Shown here piece by piece: positions 1 through 7,652 of a stretch of DNA of 29,552 bases. This DNA is from a virus: positions 1 to 29,552 of IMG/VR virus record IMGVR_UViG_3300022935_000083. One strand, 5' to 3'. The notes beneath the pieces are model-generated. The model made no database searches, was not told the origin of the DNA, and saw only the letters and a program-made list of their open reading frames with translations. The position numbers and the translations under genes were made by a program. Within the stretch, counting starts at the first letter, position 1. Every line of letters begins with the position of its first letter.

Positions 1-10
1 GCAGACCACG

Positions 11-619
11 ATGCAGGAAGAGAAAAGCCCGACAGAATTGTACCGTCACTATGACGAAGCAGGCGAGTTGCTGTATGTAGGAATTTCCTTATCTACAATA
101 TACAGATTGGCCCAGCATAAGCACAACAGTAAGTGGTTTAGCAAAATTGCGACTATTAAAATCTCTCGCTACCCCACCCGCGAAGCGGCGCTGAAGGCTG
201 AGCGATCTGCCATAAAGTCTGAAAAACCTAAACACAATGTTTTCTATTCAGAACAAAAGGCACCTGTCCCCAAAGAAAGCGTAACCAAAAGCAGCCAAGA
301 AATTAGCAACCGAATAGTTTCTTTGAAGCCGATATACACCCTTTATGACGTAGCCAATATTTTAGGCGTATCTCTCACCACAATGATAAAGATGACAGAG
401 GATGGCGACATCGGTTATATTGATTTACCCAAAAGCCGGGTAAATGGCCGCATTAAGCGTGGCGTTAGTGGGTGGCAGTTATTGGAATATATTGACCATT
501 TACATAAAAAATCGGAGCAAAAAAATGGAAGATTGGGACGACGAAGTAGTTCCGCAGGTCGTTCTAAACGAAGCCTCTCAGCTGTGCGAAAGCGCGATAG
601 CTCTGGCAGCATCGATTGA
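11..619 (+). CDS. GIY-YIG nuclease-like protein with C-terminal helix-turn-helix
   Basis: A 202-residue protein. Residues 9-76 match the GIY-YIG endonuclease fold: Tyr11 in the first strand, the Y22-V-G24 motif, Arg32 and His36 on the first helix, Glu64 as the metal-binding catalytic residue and Asn76 at the end. Residues about 108-166 look like a MerR/excisionase-type winged helix (YTLYDVANILGVS). The last 30 residues are Arg/Ser-rich and overlap the next gene out of frame, so they may be unconstrained. It probably binds and nicks or cuts DNA. Its place just upstream of the terminase suggests a part in packaging, a DNA-binding (small-terminase-like) role, or selfish nuclease behaviour; these are inferences. 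No ribosome site is visible because the window begins 10 bases upstream, and the frame is open to the edge, so the true start could lie outside. Confidence 0.72.
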   Translation: MQEEKSPTELYRHYDEAGELLYVGISLSTIYRLAQHKHNSKWFSKIATIKISRYPTREAALKAERSAIKSEKPKHNVFYSEQKAPVPKESVTKSSQEISNRIVSLKPIYTLYDVANILGVSLTTMIKMTEDGDIGYIDLPKSRVNGRIKRGVSGWQLLEYIDHLHKKSEQKNGRLGRRSSSAGRSKRSLSAVRKRDSSGSID

Positions 620-734
620 TGTGTGCCGAGACAGGGCGGCTCGCAAGCAGCTAATGCTAGCGTTGCAATCTGTTGTATGGCGGCTAAACCCGCCTAGAGG
701 GGAAGTCCATGAGTTCAACAAAAAAGCAAACTGA
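525..734 (+). CDS. Small acidic helical protein upstream of terminase
   Basis: A 69-residue protein starting MEDWDDEVV. The ATG at 525 has GGAG at 514-517 with a seven-base spacing; an upstream in-frame ATG at 444 lies deep inside the preceding gene and has no comparable site. The protein is predicted helical, with an acidic start and a basic middle (CRDRAARKQ). I do not recognise a family. It overlaps the previous gene by 95 bases and the terminase gene by 26 bases, so translation is probably coupled. Its place is where a small terminase subunit usually sits, but it is shorter than typical TerS proteins and shows no clear helix-turn-helix, so that role is only a possibility. Confidence 0.6.
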   Translation: MEDWDDEVVPQVVLNEASQLCESAIALAASIDVCRDRAARKQLMLALQSVVWRLNPPRGEVHEFNKKAN

Positions 735-2115
735 AGAAACCTTTATTGAGTTCATCAGTTTATATGCAAACGATCCGGTACTTTTTGTCAGAGAGGCGCT
801 GAAGGCAGAGCCCCTTCCGTGGCAAGAAGCGTTTCTACGCTCTGTGGCGTCCAAGGAGCGGCGTATCTCTGTTCGGGCAGGTCACGGTGTCGGAAAGTCC
901 ACAGCCTGCTCATGGGCGCTTATATGGCACATGTGTACACGTTTCCCGCAGAAGGCAGTTGTCACGGCTCCTACGTCTGCCCAGCTGTTTGACGCCCTGT
1001 ACTCCGAGTTGAAGGCGTGGGTAAATAAACTGCCCCATGCTCTGCGGGACAGCTTTGAGGTGTTCTCTGATCGCATTGTCTTGAAGGGTGCGCCGGAATC
1101 TAGCTTTATCTCGGCCAGAACCTCGTCCGCAGAGCGGCCTGAGGCTCTGGCCGGTGTTCACAGTGAAAATGTTCTTTTGGTGGTTGACGAAGCGTCCGCT
1201 GTGCCTGAAGCTGTCTTCGAGGCTGCTGCTGGCTCAATGTCGGGCCATTCTGCATCAACAATACTTATTTCCAACCCGACGAGGAACAGCGGCCTTTTTT
1301 ACAAAACCCACCATGAGCTAGCGTCTGATTGGCACAGGATGCACGTTTCCTGTCTAGACAATAGACTTGTTTCGGAAGATTTTGTTAGGCAGATTGAGTC
1401 AACATACGGTCGCGAAAGCAACGCATTTAGAATCCGTGTTCTGGGCGAGTTTGCTCTTGCCGACGATGACACGTTGATCCCGGCTGATTTGATTGATAGC
1501 GCAATAGGCCGAGACGTATCCGCGTCTCCTAATGAGCCGTTAATATATGGGCTTGACGTTGCGCGTTTTGGTACTGACCGGACTGCCCTGTGCAAGCGCC
1601 GTGGCAATGTTGTTATGAGCGTTAAATCGTGGGGAGGTCTAGATTTGATGCAAACAGTTGGTCAGGTTGTAAACGAAGCCAAGCGCGACACGCCTGAAGA
1701 GATTTGCATTGACACGATTGGCCTTGGGTCTGGCGTTGCCGACCGCTTGCGCGAAATGGGTTACAATATCCGCGACGTTAACGTGGCAGAGTCTTCGGCC
1801 ATGAATCCCAATGCGTCTAGGTTGCGGGATGACTTGTGGCTTTCGGTTAAGGAGTGGCTTGCCACTAAGGCTGTTAAATTGCCCGATGATTCTACTCTGC
1901 GGCATGAGTTAGTTGCGCCTAGATATACTTTTACATCTACAGGCAAAATTGTGGTAGAATCAAAGGACTCTATGCGCAAGCGCGGTATGCGGTCGCCAGA
2001 CTTGGCTGATTCGCTTTGTTTGACGTTTGCAAGTACAGCTGCATTAATTGGCGGGCGCGGCTCTGGCTGGCGGCCCGGCAAGCCATTGCGCCGTAGCATA
2101 AGCGGAGTTGTTTAG
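709..2115 (+). CDS. terL: Terminase large subunit (TerL)
   Basis: The motor that pumps DNA into the procapsid and cuts the concatemer. In 468 residues it shows the adenine-binding PWQ (37-39), Walker A GHGVGKST (58-65), Walker B VLLVVDEAS with Asp160-Glu161, and an RNase H-like nuclease half: Asp283 in YGLDVARFGTD, Asp335 in CIDTIGLGSG, and Asp431/Asp434 in SPDLADSL. Length is usual for the family. The ribosome site AGAGGGG at 696-702 fits the ATG at 709. The small subunit is not obvious; the two genes upstream are the candidates. The packaging type (headful or site-specific) cannot be read from this sequence alone. Confidence 0.96.
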   Translation: MSSTKKQTEETFIEFISLYANDPVLFVREALKAEPLPWQEAFLRSVASKERRISVRAGHGVGKSTACSWALIWHMCTRFPQKAVVTAPTSAQLFDALYSELKAWVNKLPHALRDSFEVFSDRIVLKGAPESSFISARTSSAERPEALAGVHSENVLLVVDEASAVPEAVFEAAAGSMSGHSASTILISNPTRNSGLFYKTHHELASDWHRMHVSCLDNRLVSEDFVRQIESTYGRESNAFRIRVLGEFALADDDTLIPADLIDSAIGRDVSASPNEPLIYGLDVARFGTDRTALCKRRGNVVMSVKSWGGLDLMQTVGQVVNEAKRDTPEEICIDTIGLGSGVADRLREMGYNIRDVNVAESSAMNPNASRLRDDLWLSVKEWLATKAVKLPDDSTLRHELVAPRYTFTSTGKIVVESKDSMRKRGMRSPDLADSLCLTFASTAALIGGRGSGWRPGKPLRRSISGVV

Positions 2116-2136
2116 TTACCATAAACCGTATATATT
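2108..2136 (+). promoter_or_regulatory. Possible sigma-70-like promoter
   Basis: TTGTTT (2108-2113) and TATATT (2131-2136) are separated by exactly 17 bases in an AT-rich patch spanning the end of terL and the short gap after it. The -10 matches five of six consensus bases, the -35 only three. It would drive the DUF6321/portal/capsid genes. Weak evidence; such matches arise by chance. Confidence 0.22.
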
Positions 2137-2154
2137 ACAGCAAAGGAGACCGTT

Positions 2155-2457
2155 TTGGCAAAAACACCTGCTTGGCAGCGCAAAGAAGGAAAGAACCCTA
2201 AGGGCGGATTAAACGCTAAGGGGCGGGCTTCTGCGAAAGCGGAAGGAATGAATCTCAAGGCTCCTGTAAAGTCTGGAGATAATCCGCGTCGAGCGTCATT
2301 CCTTGCGCGCATGGGTAATATGCCGGGTCCAGAGCGCGACAGCAATGGTAACCCAACACGACTGTTGCTGTCTTTGAACGCTTGGGGCGCTTCGTCTAAA
2401 TCAGACGCAAAAAAGAAAGCTGCGGCCATTTCTTCTAGAAATAAGGGCAAGAAATGA
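2155..2457 (+). CDS. Small basic protein, DUF6321-like
   Basis: A 100-residue Lys/Arg-rich protein beginning AKTPAWQRKEGKNPKGGLN, a signature I associate with DUF6321 proteins found next to terminase or portal genes in marine phages and bacteria. The start is TTG at 2155, chosen because AAAGGAGA (2141-2148) sits at the right distance and no in-frame ATG precedes the conserved N-terminus. The Gly/Lys-rich sequence suggests nucleic-acid contact, but the function is unknown. Its stop overlaps the next ATG (ATGA, 2454-2457). Confidence 0.82.
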   Translation: MAKTPAWQRKEGKNPKGGLNAKGRASAKAEGMNLKAPVKSGDNPRRASFLARMGNMPGPERDSNGNPTRLLLSLNAWGASSKSDAKKKAAAISSRNKGKK

Positions 2458-2615
2458 AAAAGACCAAAGCGGCCAAGAAAGTTTCCAAGGTTATGCGTGA
2501 GTTTGGCGCTGGTAAGTTGCACAGCGGGTCCAAGTCTGGGCCTGTAGTCAAGAACCAGAAGCAGGCTATTGCGATTGCACTGTCCGAAGCAGGCAAATCG
2601 AAGAAAAAGAGGTAA
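2454..2615 (+). CDS. Small basic protein, DUF6496-like
   Basis: A 53-residue, strongly basic protein (starts MKKTKAAKKVSKVMREFGAG; later KNQKQAIAIALSEAG, ends KSKKKR). The pattern of MxEFxxGKLxSGS followed by KQAIAIALSEA matches my memory of DUF6496. The function is unknown. It overlaps the preceding stop through ATGA and ends four bases before the portal ATG, so it is translated as part of the same unit. Charge and size would allow DNA binding, but nothing shows it. Confidence 0.78.
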   Translation: MKKTKAAKKVSKVMREFGAGKLHSGSKSGPVVKNQKQAIAIALSEAGKSKKKR

Positions 2616-2618
2616 ATT

Positions 2619-4994
2619 ATGGACGGACGCGGCATTCTTCCGGGCAAGTATGATCCCGACCTCATACCGCAGTCAGCCGACGATGACGATGATACGTCCT
2701 ATAATCGGAAGACTGGCTTGGTCATTGAAGACCATAAACCGATGAGCGAAGAAGAGTTCCGCTATGTTGTCAAACAGGCAATAGAGGATTCTCAGACCTA
2801 TATCGACAGCTACCTCGCGCCAGAGCGCGAGCGCGCTGTCGATTATTACCTTGCCAAACCGTTTGGTAATGAAGAGGAAGGCCGGTCAAAAGTTGTTTTG
2901 ACTGAGGTGAGAGACACAGTTCTTGCTATGCTGCCGTCGCTTCTGCGTATTTTTACCAGCTCCGACAAGGTTATCGAGTTTATCCCACAGCAACCGGAAG
3001 ATATAGAGTCTGCTGAACAGGCTACAGACCTCATTAACTACATTTTTATGCAGGAAAATGCAGGTTTTCGCGTCATGCACGACGCTATGAAAGACGCCCT
3101 TATTGAAAAGACCGGCGTTTTGACGTGGCATAAAGTTGACGAAGAGCGCGTTGAATATCACTCTTACTCTGGCATATCTCCAGATGAATTTTCATTCATC
3201 ACCAATGACCCAGACGTAGAAGTCGATGAATATACAGAAGTTATCGACATGGAGACCAATGATATGCAGATCGAATTGTCGATCCGCAGAGTGGTCCGAA
3301 CACCAAAATATGTCGTAGAATGTATTCCTCCAGAACAGTTTCTTATTGATAACGAGGCAACGTCTCTTGATACTGCCTTGTATGTTGGTCGCCGCAAATT
3401 AGCCACAGTTTCTGAACTTGTGTCTATGGGCTACGACCAAGAAATTATTGAAGAAAACGCTGGAACTGGCGGATTTGAGATGAATGGCGAGGCGTTAGCC
3501 CGCAATCCAGCAGATCAATCGTTTTTTGGCATAACAAACGCCACAGATGAGACTACCGATAAGGTTTTTTACGTTGAAAGCTATGTCCGTGTTGACAAAG
3601 ATGGTGATGGCATTGCGGAGCTGCATCGTGTCTGCTCTGTGGGCAATGGGGCGTATATTTTATACGACGAGGTGGTAAACGATGTTCCGTTTGCCCTTCT
3701 TGAACCAGACCCGACGCCGCACACCATTTTTGGCCAGTCTATTGCCGACCAGACTATGGACCTTCAGCTGACCAAGTCGTCTATCATGCGTAATACGCTT
3801 GATAGCTTGGCTCAGTCTATCCACCCCCGCACCGTTGTTGTCGAGGGGCAGGTCAATCTTGATGACGTTATGAATGTCGAGACCGGTGCAATTATCCGCG
3901 CCCGCGCTCCCGGCATGGTTGCGCCGCTGTCTGAGCCGTTTGTGGGCCAGCAGGCGCTTGGTGTCATGGCTTATCTTGACGAAATCAAGACGCAGCGCAC
4001 AGGAATTTCGCGAGCTTCCCAAGGGCTTGACGCGGATGCCTTGCAGTCTACGACGAGCGCAGCTGTTCAGGCGCAGTTGTCGTCCTCGCAAGAGCGCATC
4101 GAGATGATTGCGCGCCTGTTTGCTGACGGGTTTAAGCGCTGTTTCCAAGGATTGCTTAAACTTGTTGTTCAGCATCAGGATAAGGCAAAAATCATCCGTT
4201 TGAGGAACAAATTCATCCCGATTGATCCTCGCGGATGGAATCCAGAAATGGATATGATTGTCAATATTGCTCTTGGACGAGGTTCTGACGAGCAGAAAAT
4301 GATGTTTTTGACGCAGATTATTTCTAAGCAAGAACAAATACTTCAGCAGTTTGGGCCTTACAACCCTCTGGTTGATATTGAGCAGTACCGGAATGCGTTG
4401 GCGCAAGTAATTCAGCTTTCCGGGTTCCAAGACCCTGATCAGTTTGTAAAAGACGTAAATCGCGAAGAAGTTATGCGCTTTATGCAGTCACAGCAAAAAG
4501 AAGAGAAGCCCGATCCGGCCACAATTCTTGCTCAAGTTGAGGCTGAAAAGATTAAGGCAGACATAGTAATAAACTCTTCGAAACAAGAGCTTGAACGCCA
4601 AAAAGCTGCAAGTCAGGCTGATTACGATAGAGATAAGCTATATGTTGATGCCTATCTAAAGGCAATGGAAATCAACTCTCGCTATGATGCGCAGGTAGAT
4701 GTTGCCGCCATCAAGGGCGAAGTTGAAACCATGCGAGAAGAGGTCCGCGAGATGTTTGCGCGCCCGGTTGATGAGCAAACTCAGCAGCCTGTCCCAGAGA
4801 TACCTCCTGAAATTGCCCAGCAAATGATGGCTGAGCAGGCTATGGCTGAGCAGGCTATGGCTGAGCAAGAAGATATCCCTCAGGAAATTCCAGAAGAAAT
4901 GCCAGAGGAGATACCAGAAGAAATTTTTGAAGAGATTCCAGACGAAACACCTCCTCAGATGGATGGTCAAATGCCACCGGAGCAACCGCAGTAA
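2619..4994 (+). CDS. Portal protein (P22-type)
   Basis: A 791-residue protein that would form the dodecameric portal at one capsid vertex, the docking ring for terminase and later for the tail adaptor. The first 600 residues have the mix of acidic N-terminus, clip and stem/crown regions seen in podoviral portals (for example VVLTEVRDTVLAMLPSLLR and DAMKDALIEKTGVLTWHKV). Residues about 625-720 are helical and charged. The C-terminus is an unusual low-complexity tail: three MAEQA-type repeats, then Glu/Ile/Pro repeats (EIPEEMPEEIPEE), then a Pro/Gln end. AGAGG at 2608-2612 precedes the ATG. Its length is similar to or slightly above the P22 portal. The acidic tail could correspond to the portal barrel inside the head. 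Confidence 0.93.
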   Translation: MDGRGILPGKYDPDLIPQSADDDDDTSYNRKTGLVIEDHKPMSEEEFRYVVKQAIEDSQTYIDSYLAPERERAVDYYLAKPFGNEEEGRSKVVLTEVRDTVLAMLPSLLRIFTSSDKVIEFIPQQPEDIESAEQATDLINYIFMQENAGFRVMHDAMKDALIEKTGVLTWHKVDEERVEYHSYSGISPDEFSFITNDPDVEVDEYTEVIDMETNDMQIELSIRRVVRTPKYVVECIPPEQFLIDNEATSLDTALYVGRRKLATVSELVSMGYDQEIIEENAGTGGFEMNGEALARNPADQSFFGITNATDETTDKVFYVESYVRVDKDGDGIAELHRVCSVGNGAYILYDEVVNDVPFALLEPDPTPHTIFGQSIADQTMDLQLTKSSIMRNTLDSLAQSIHPRTVVVEGQVNLDDVMNVETGAIIRARAPGMVAPLSEPFVGQQALGVMAYLDEIKTQRTGISRASQGLDADALQSTTSAAVQAQLSSSQERIEMIARLFADGFKRCFQGLLKLVVQHQDKAKIIRLRNKFIPIDPRGWNPEMDMIVNIALGRGSDEQKMMFLTQIISKQEQILQQFGPYNPLVDIEQYRNALAQVIQLSGFQDPDQFVKDVNREEVMRFMQSQQKEEKPDPATILAQVEAEKIKADIVINSSKQELERQKAASQADYDRDKLYVDAYLKAMEINSRYDAQVDVAAIKGEVETMREEVREMFARPVDEQTQQPVPEIPPEIAQQMMAEQAMAEQAMAEQEDIPQEIPEEMPEEIPEEIFEEIPDETPPQMDGQMPPEQPQ
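4827..4871 (+). repeat. 15-base tandem repeat in the portal tail
   Basis: Three consecutive copies of ATGGCTGAGCAGGCT (4827-4841, 4842-4856, and 4857-4871 with its last four bases AAGAA instead of GGCT-type ending), encoding MAEQA-MAEQA-MAEQE. The first two are identical, which suggests recent slippage expansion within the low-complexity C-terminal coding region of the portal gene. Confidence 0.85.
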
Positions 4995-5002
4995 GAGGTT
5001 AA

Positions 5003-5260
5003 ATGTCTACATATGAGCAGGAACAAATATGGAGGTCGGCTAAATCCTTTGTGTCCGACCCTTCAATTGTTGAGATTTTTGCGCGCCTTGAACAAAAGTA
5101 TAAGGATGCGTGGGCGGCGACTCAGCCGCATGACAAGACGACGAGGGACGATGCGTACAACATGGTGCGCGCCGTAGCTGCGATTAAAGACGAGCTAACT
5201 GCCTTGGCGGCAGAGCCTACTGTATTGCAGTTCAACAACCGCTTGAAAAGAGCGAAGTAA
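5003..5260 (+). CDS. Small helical protein between portal and scaffold
   Basis: An 85-residue, all-helical-looking protein starting MSTYEQEQIWRSAKSFVSD, with no membrane segment or recognisable motif. AGAGG at 4994-4998 precedes the ATG. It sits between portal and scaffold genes with short gaps, so it is made with the head-assembly proteins. It may be an assembly cofactor or a minor virion protein, but I cannot name a family. Confidence 0.8.
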   Translation: MSTYEQEQIWRSAKSFVSDPSIVEIFARLEQKYKDAWAATQPHDKTTRDDAYNMVRAVAAIKDELTALAAEPTVLQFNNRLKRAK

Positions 5261-5272
5261 AGGAGTAATATT

Positions 5273-6292
5273 ATGGCTACAGCCGAACAATCGCAGCCCA
5301 GCGAACTCGGCATTGCAGACGCTGCCGAGCGAATTTCTGTTTTGGACGGCCCAGAGTCGCAACCAGAGCAAGAAACCAACGAAGCAGCAGATGCCGAAGT
5401 CGAACAGACAGAGGCGACGGATTCTGAAGGCGATTATGATTCGTCAGATGAAGTTGAGGCTGCGTCAGATGACGCTACTTCAGACGACGATGACGCCGAG
5501 GAGTACGAGCAGGCTGAAGATGCCGATCAAGAGCAAACTTCAGATGATATGCTTGTCACCGTTAAAATAGACGGCAAGACAGAGCAGATCACCGTGAAGG
5601 AGGCAGTAGATGGGTATCAGCGGCAGGCTGATTATCAACGCAAGACTCAAGCACTAGCAGAGGAGAAGCGTGGTTTTGAGGCAGAACGCCAGCAGGTTGC
5701 TGTTGAAAGGCAGTATTATGCTGAGCGTTTGGATGCATTGCAGAATCAACTTGATTTGCTTGCTTTGCAAGAACCGGATTGGGATGCACTCTATGAGGAA
5801 GACCCAATTGGTTACTCAAAACTAAGGAACGATTGGCGCGACTATAAAGATAACCAAGCCGCTCTAAAGGCTGAGCAAGAGCAAATAGCTCAAATCCAGC
5901 AACAAGAGCAGCATATTGCCATGAAGAATATTGTCGATAATAGCATGGCATGGTTGTTGGAACAGGTTCCAGAGTGGCGCGAAGAAAGCAAGTGGGAAGC
6001 AACGAAAAACCAACTTCGTGAGTATGGCAAAAAAATTGGCTATTCTGATGAAGAGTTATCGGCGGCATATGACCCACGAGCAATTATCGTTCTTGAAAAA
6101 GCGCGGAAATACGACGCCTTGCAGGCCAATAGGCCGCGCCCGCAAAAGGGCAATGCGCCTAAGCCTATGAAGCCGAGTAGCAGCGTGGCATCTCCAAAGA
6201 AGGGCAATGATCTTGCAAAGATGAGGCAGCGCCTCAAATCATCTGGCGACGTTAAAGACGCCGCTATGCTGTTCAATATGCTCGACAAATAG
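5273..6292 (+). CDS. Capsid scaffolding protein
   Basis: A 339-residue protein that is expected to template procapsid assembly and then leave. Residues about 20-90 are extremely Asp/Glu-rich and disordered; then comes a short beta motif (MLVTVKIDGKTEQITVKEAV) and the YQRQADYQRKTQAL element that I associate with podoviral scaffold proteins; then a long coiled coil (about 120-220, Gln/Glu-rich) and a basic C-terminus (KGNAPKPMK and following), which is the usual capsid-binding end. It lies directly before the major capsid gene. AAGGAG lies just upstream of the ATG. Confidence 0.88.
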   Translation: MATAEQSQPSELGIADAAERISVLDGPESQPEQETNEAADAEVEQTEATDSEGDYDSSDEVEAASDDATSDDDDAEEYEQAEDADQEQTSDDMLVTVKIDGKTEQITVKEAVDGYQRQADYQRKTQALAEEKRGFEAERQQVAVERQYYAERLDALQNQLDLLALQEPDWDALYEEDPIGYSKLRNDWRDYKDNQAALKAEQEQIAQIQQQEQHIAMKNIVDNSMAWLLEQVPEWREESKWEATKNQLREYGKKIGYSDEELSAAYDPRAIIVLEKARKYDALQANRPRPQKGNAPKPMKPSSSVASPKKGNDLAKMRQRLKSSGDVKDAAMLFNMLDK

Positions 6293-6295
6293 GAG
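6291..6295 (+). promoter_or_regulatory. Ribosome site that decides the capsid start
   Basis: AGGAG at 6291-6295 abuts an ATG at 6296 but is six bases from a second in-frame ATG at 6302. A ribosome cannot use the first with this site, so the capsid protein should begin MATVSKVTSY at 6302. Confidence 0.75.
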
Positions 6296-6301
6296 ATGAG
6301 C

Positions 6302-7276
6302 ATGGCTACGGTAAGCAAAGTAACTTCTTACGATAACTCAAATGCCAACCGCGAAGACCTCTCGAATATCATTTATGATATTTCGCCGGTTGACACTCCC
6401 TTCATGTCCAACGTTGGTCGTGACACGGCTGACAACACTTACTTTGAGTGGCAGACCGACGTTCTTGCGTCAGCTGATACCACCAATGCGGTAATCGAAG
6501 GCGCGGACGCTGGCGATGCCGACTTTGTGGCTACCGTTCGTGTTGCCAACTACGCGCAAATTTCCAAGAAAGTTGTTTCCGTTTCTGGCACCGCCGATTC
6601 GGTCAACACCGCTGGTATGCGCACCGTAATGGCTTACGAGACCGCCAAAAAGGCAAAAGAGCTGAAGCGCGATATGGAAGCAATCCTGCTATCCAATCAG
6701 GCTGGCGCTGCTGGCAGCAACTCTGTTGCCCGTACAACGGCTGGACTTCCGACTTGGCTTATCACCAACGCTGTTGCCAACAGCGCTACTTCGTCAGCAA
6801 TGTCTGGCGCTAGTGGTAACGGATACCCAGACACGGCTTGGACAGGTCTTACCGGCGCTACCGCTCTTACGGAAGCAATGCTGAAGACCGCAATCCAGAA
6901 CGTATGGTCTCAGGGTGGTGACCCCAAAATCTTCATGGTTGGCCCGCACAACAAGACCGTCGCCTCGACGTTTGCTGGTCTGGCCGAGCAGCGCATCACC
7001 TATAATCAGGTGAAGCCGATGAAGATTATTGCCACTGCCGACGTTTACCTGTCGGACTTCGGCGAGGTCTCCATTGTCCCGAACCGCTTCCAGCCGGAGA
7101 ACTTCGCATTCGTACTTGACCCGGAATACGCTTCCGTCTCGTACCTGCGTCCGTTCCGCACGTTTGAAATCGCCAAAACTGGCGACTCGGACAAAAAGGA
7201 AATGGTTGTTGAATATGGCCTGCGCATCAAGTCTGAAAAGGCTCACGCAGTCATCGCCAACATCACCACTTCGTGA
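6302..7276 (+). CDS. Major capsid protein (SU10-type HK97 fold)
   Basis: A 324-residue protein beginning MATVSKVTSYDNSNANREDL, with the block IIYDISPVDTPFMSNVGR, then FEWQTDVLAS and a later KIFMVGPHNK segment, the pattern of SU10 major capsid proteins (DUF5309 family) with an HK97 fold. It follows the scaffold gene and is followed by a strong hairpin, as expected for the most abundant virion protein. The start at 6302 rather than 6296 follows from ribosome-site spacing. There is no long N-terminal delta domain, consistent with a separate scaffold. Confidence 0.92.
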   Translation: MATVSKVTSYDNSNANREDLSNIIYDISPVDTPFMSNVGRDTADNTYFEWQTDVLASADTTNAVIEGADAGDADFVATVRVANYAQISKKVVSVSGTADSVNTAGMRTVMAYETAKKAKELKRDMEAILLSNQAGAAGSNSVARTTAGLPTWLITNAVANSATSSAMSGASGNGYPDTAWTGLTGATALTEAMLKTAIQNVWSQGGDPKIFMVGPHNKTVASTFAGLAEQRITYNQVKPMKIIATADVYLSDFGEVSIVPNRFQPENFAFVLDPEYASVSYLRPFRTFEIAKTGDSDKKEMVVEYGLRIKSEKAHAVIANITTS

Positions 7277-7283
7277 TACACAT

Positions 7284-7310
7284 AAGGGGCGGGTCAATCC
7301 CGCCCCTTTC
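7284..7310 (+). terminator. Hairpin terminator after the capsid gene
   Basis: AAGGGGCGGG (7284-7293) pairs perfectly with CCCGCCCCTT (7299-7308) around a five-base loop, eight bases after the capsid stop. The U-tract is short (TTT then C), so it may act as a partial terminator or as a block to 3' decay that keeps capsid message abundant relative to downstream genes. Confidence 0.8.
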
Positions 7311-7325
7311 CACAAAAGGTGAAGG

Positions 7326-7652
7326 ATGAAAAACGAACACGCGCCCGGTTCATTTGTACTTGGTTACGACGAGTTCACAGGAACTCTCGACAAGATGCAT
7401 ATTACGCCGGATAATAAAACAGTTTTTGAGTCGATTACCAACATCGACAGCATTGCTGAGCAGAACAAGCAGGAGCGTAATTCTGTTTCCAAAACCAGCG
7501 GCACGGGTGATATGGTAAAGGTGGCCAGCCTGCCGATGATGGTTTACCTAGACCTGCGCAGCCGTGGTATATTGGGCGATAAGGCGGCAATGAAGAAGTG
7601 GCTTGCTTCTGACGAGGCTGCGCCCTATCGAACACACTGGATGAAGAGCTGA
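7326..7652 (+). CDS. Hypothetical protein after the capsid gene
   Basis: A 108-residue protein (starts MKNEHAPGSFVLGYDEFTGT) with a ribosome site AAGGTGAAGG just upstream. The C-terminal half (VYLDLRSRGILGDKAAMKKWL) resembles the short helical proteins found between capsid and adaptor genes in related short-tailed phages. There is no membrane segment or enzyme motif. Its stop overlaps the next start (TGATG at 7650-7654). Probably a minor head or connector component; function unknown. Confidence 0.8.
   Translation: MKNEHAPGSFVLGYDEFTGTLDKMHITPDNKTVFESITNIDSIAEQNKQERNSVSKTSGTGDMVKVASLPMMVYLDLRSRGILGDKAAMKKWLASDEAAPYRTHWMKS

Noticed and set aside
3660-4430. 256-codon open frame on the - strand opposite the portal gene
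   Set aside because: It lies wholly inside the strongly supported portal gene, has no ribosome site or recognisable motifs, and all neighbours read on the + strand; it is a coding-strand shadow.
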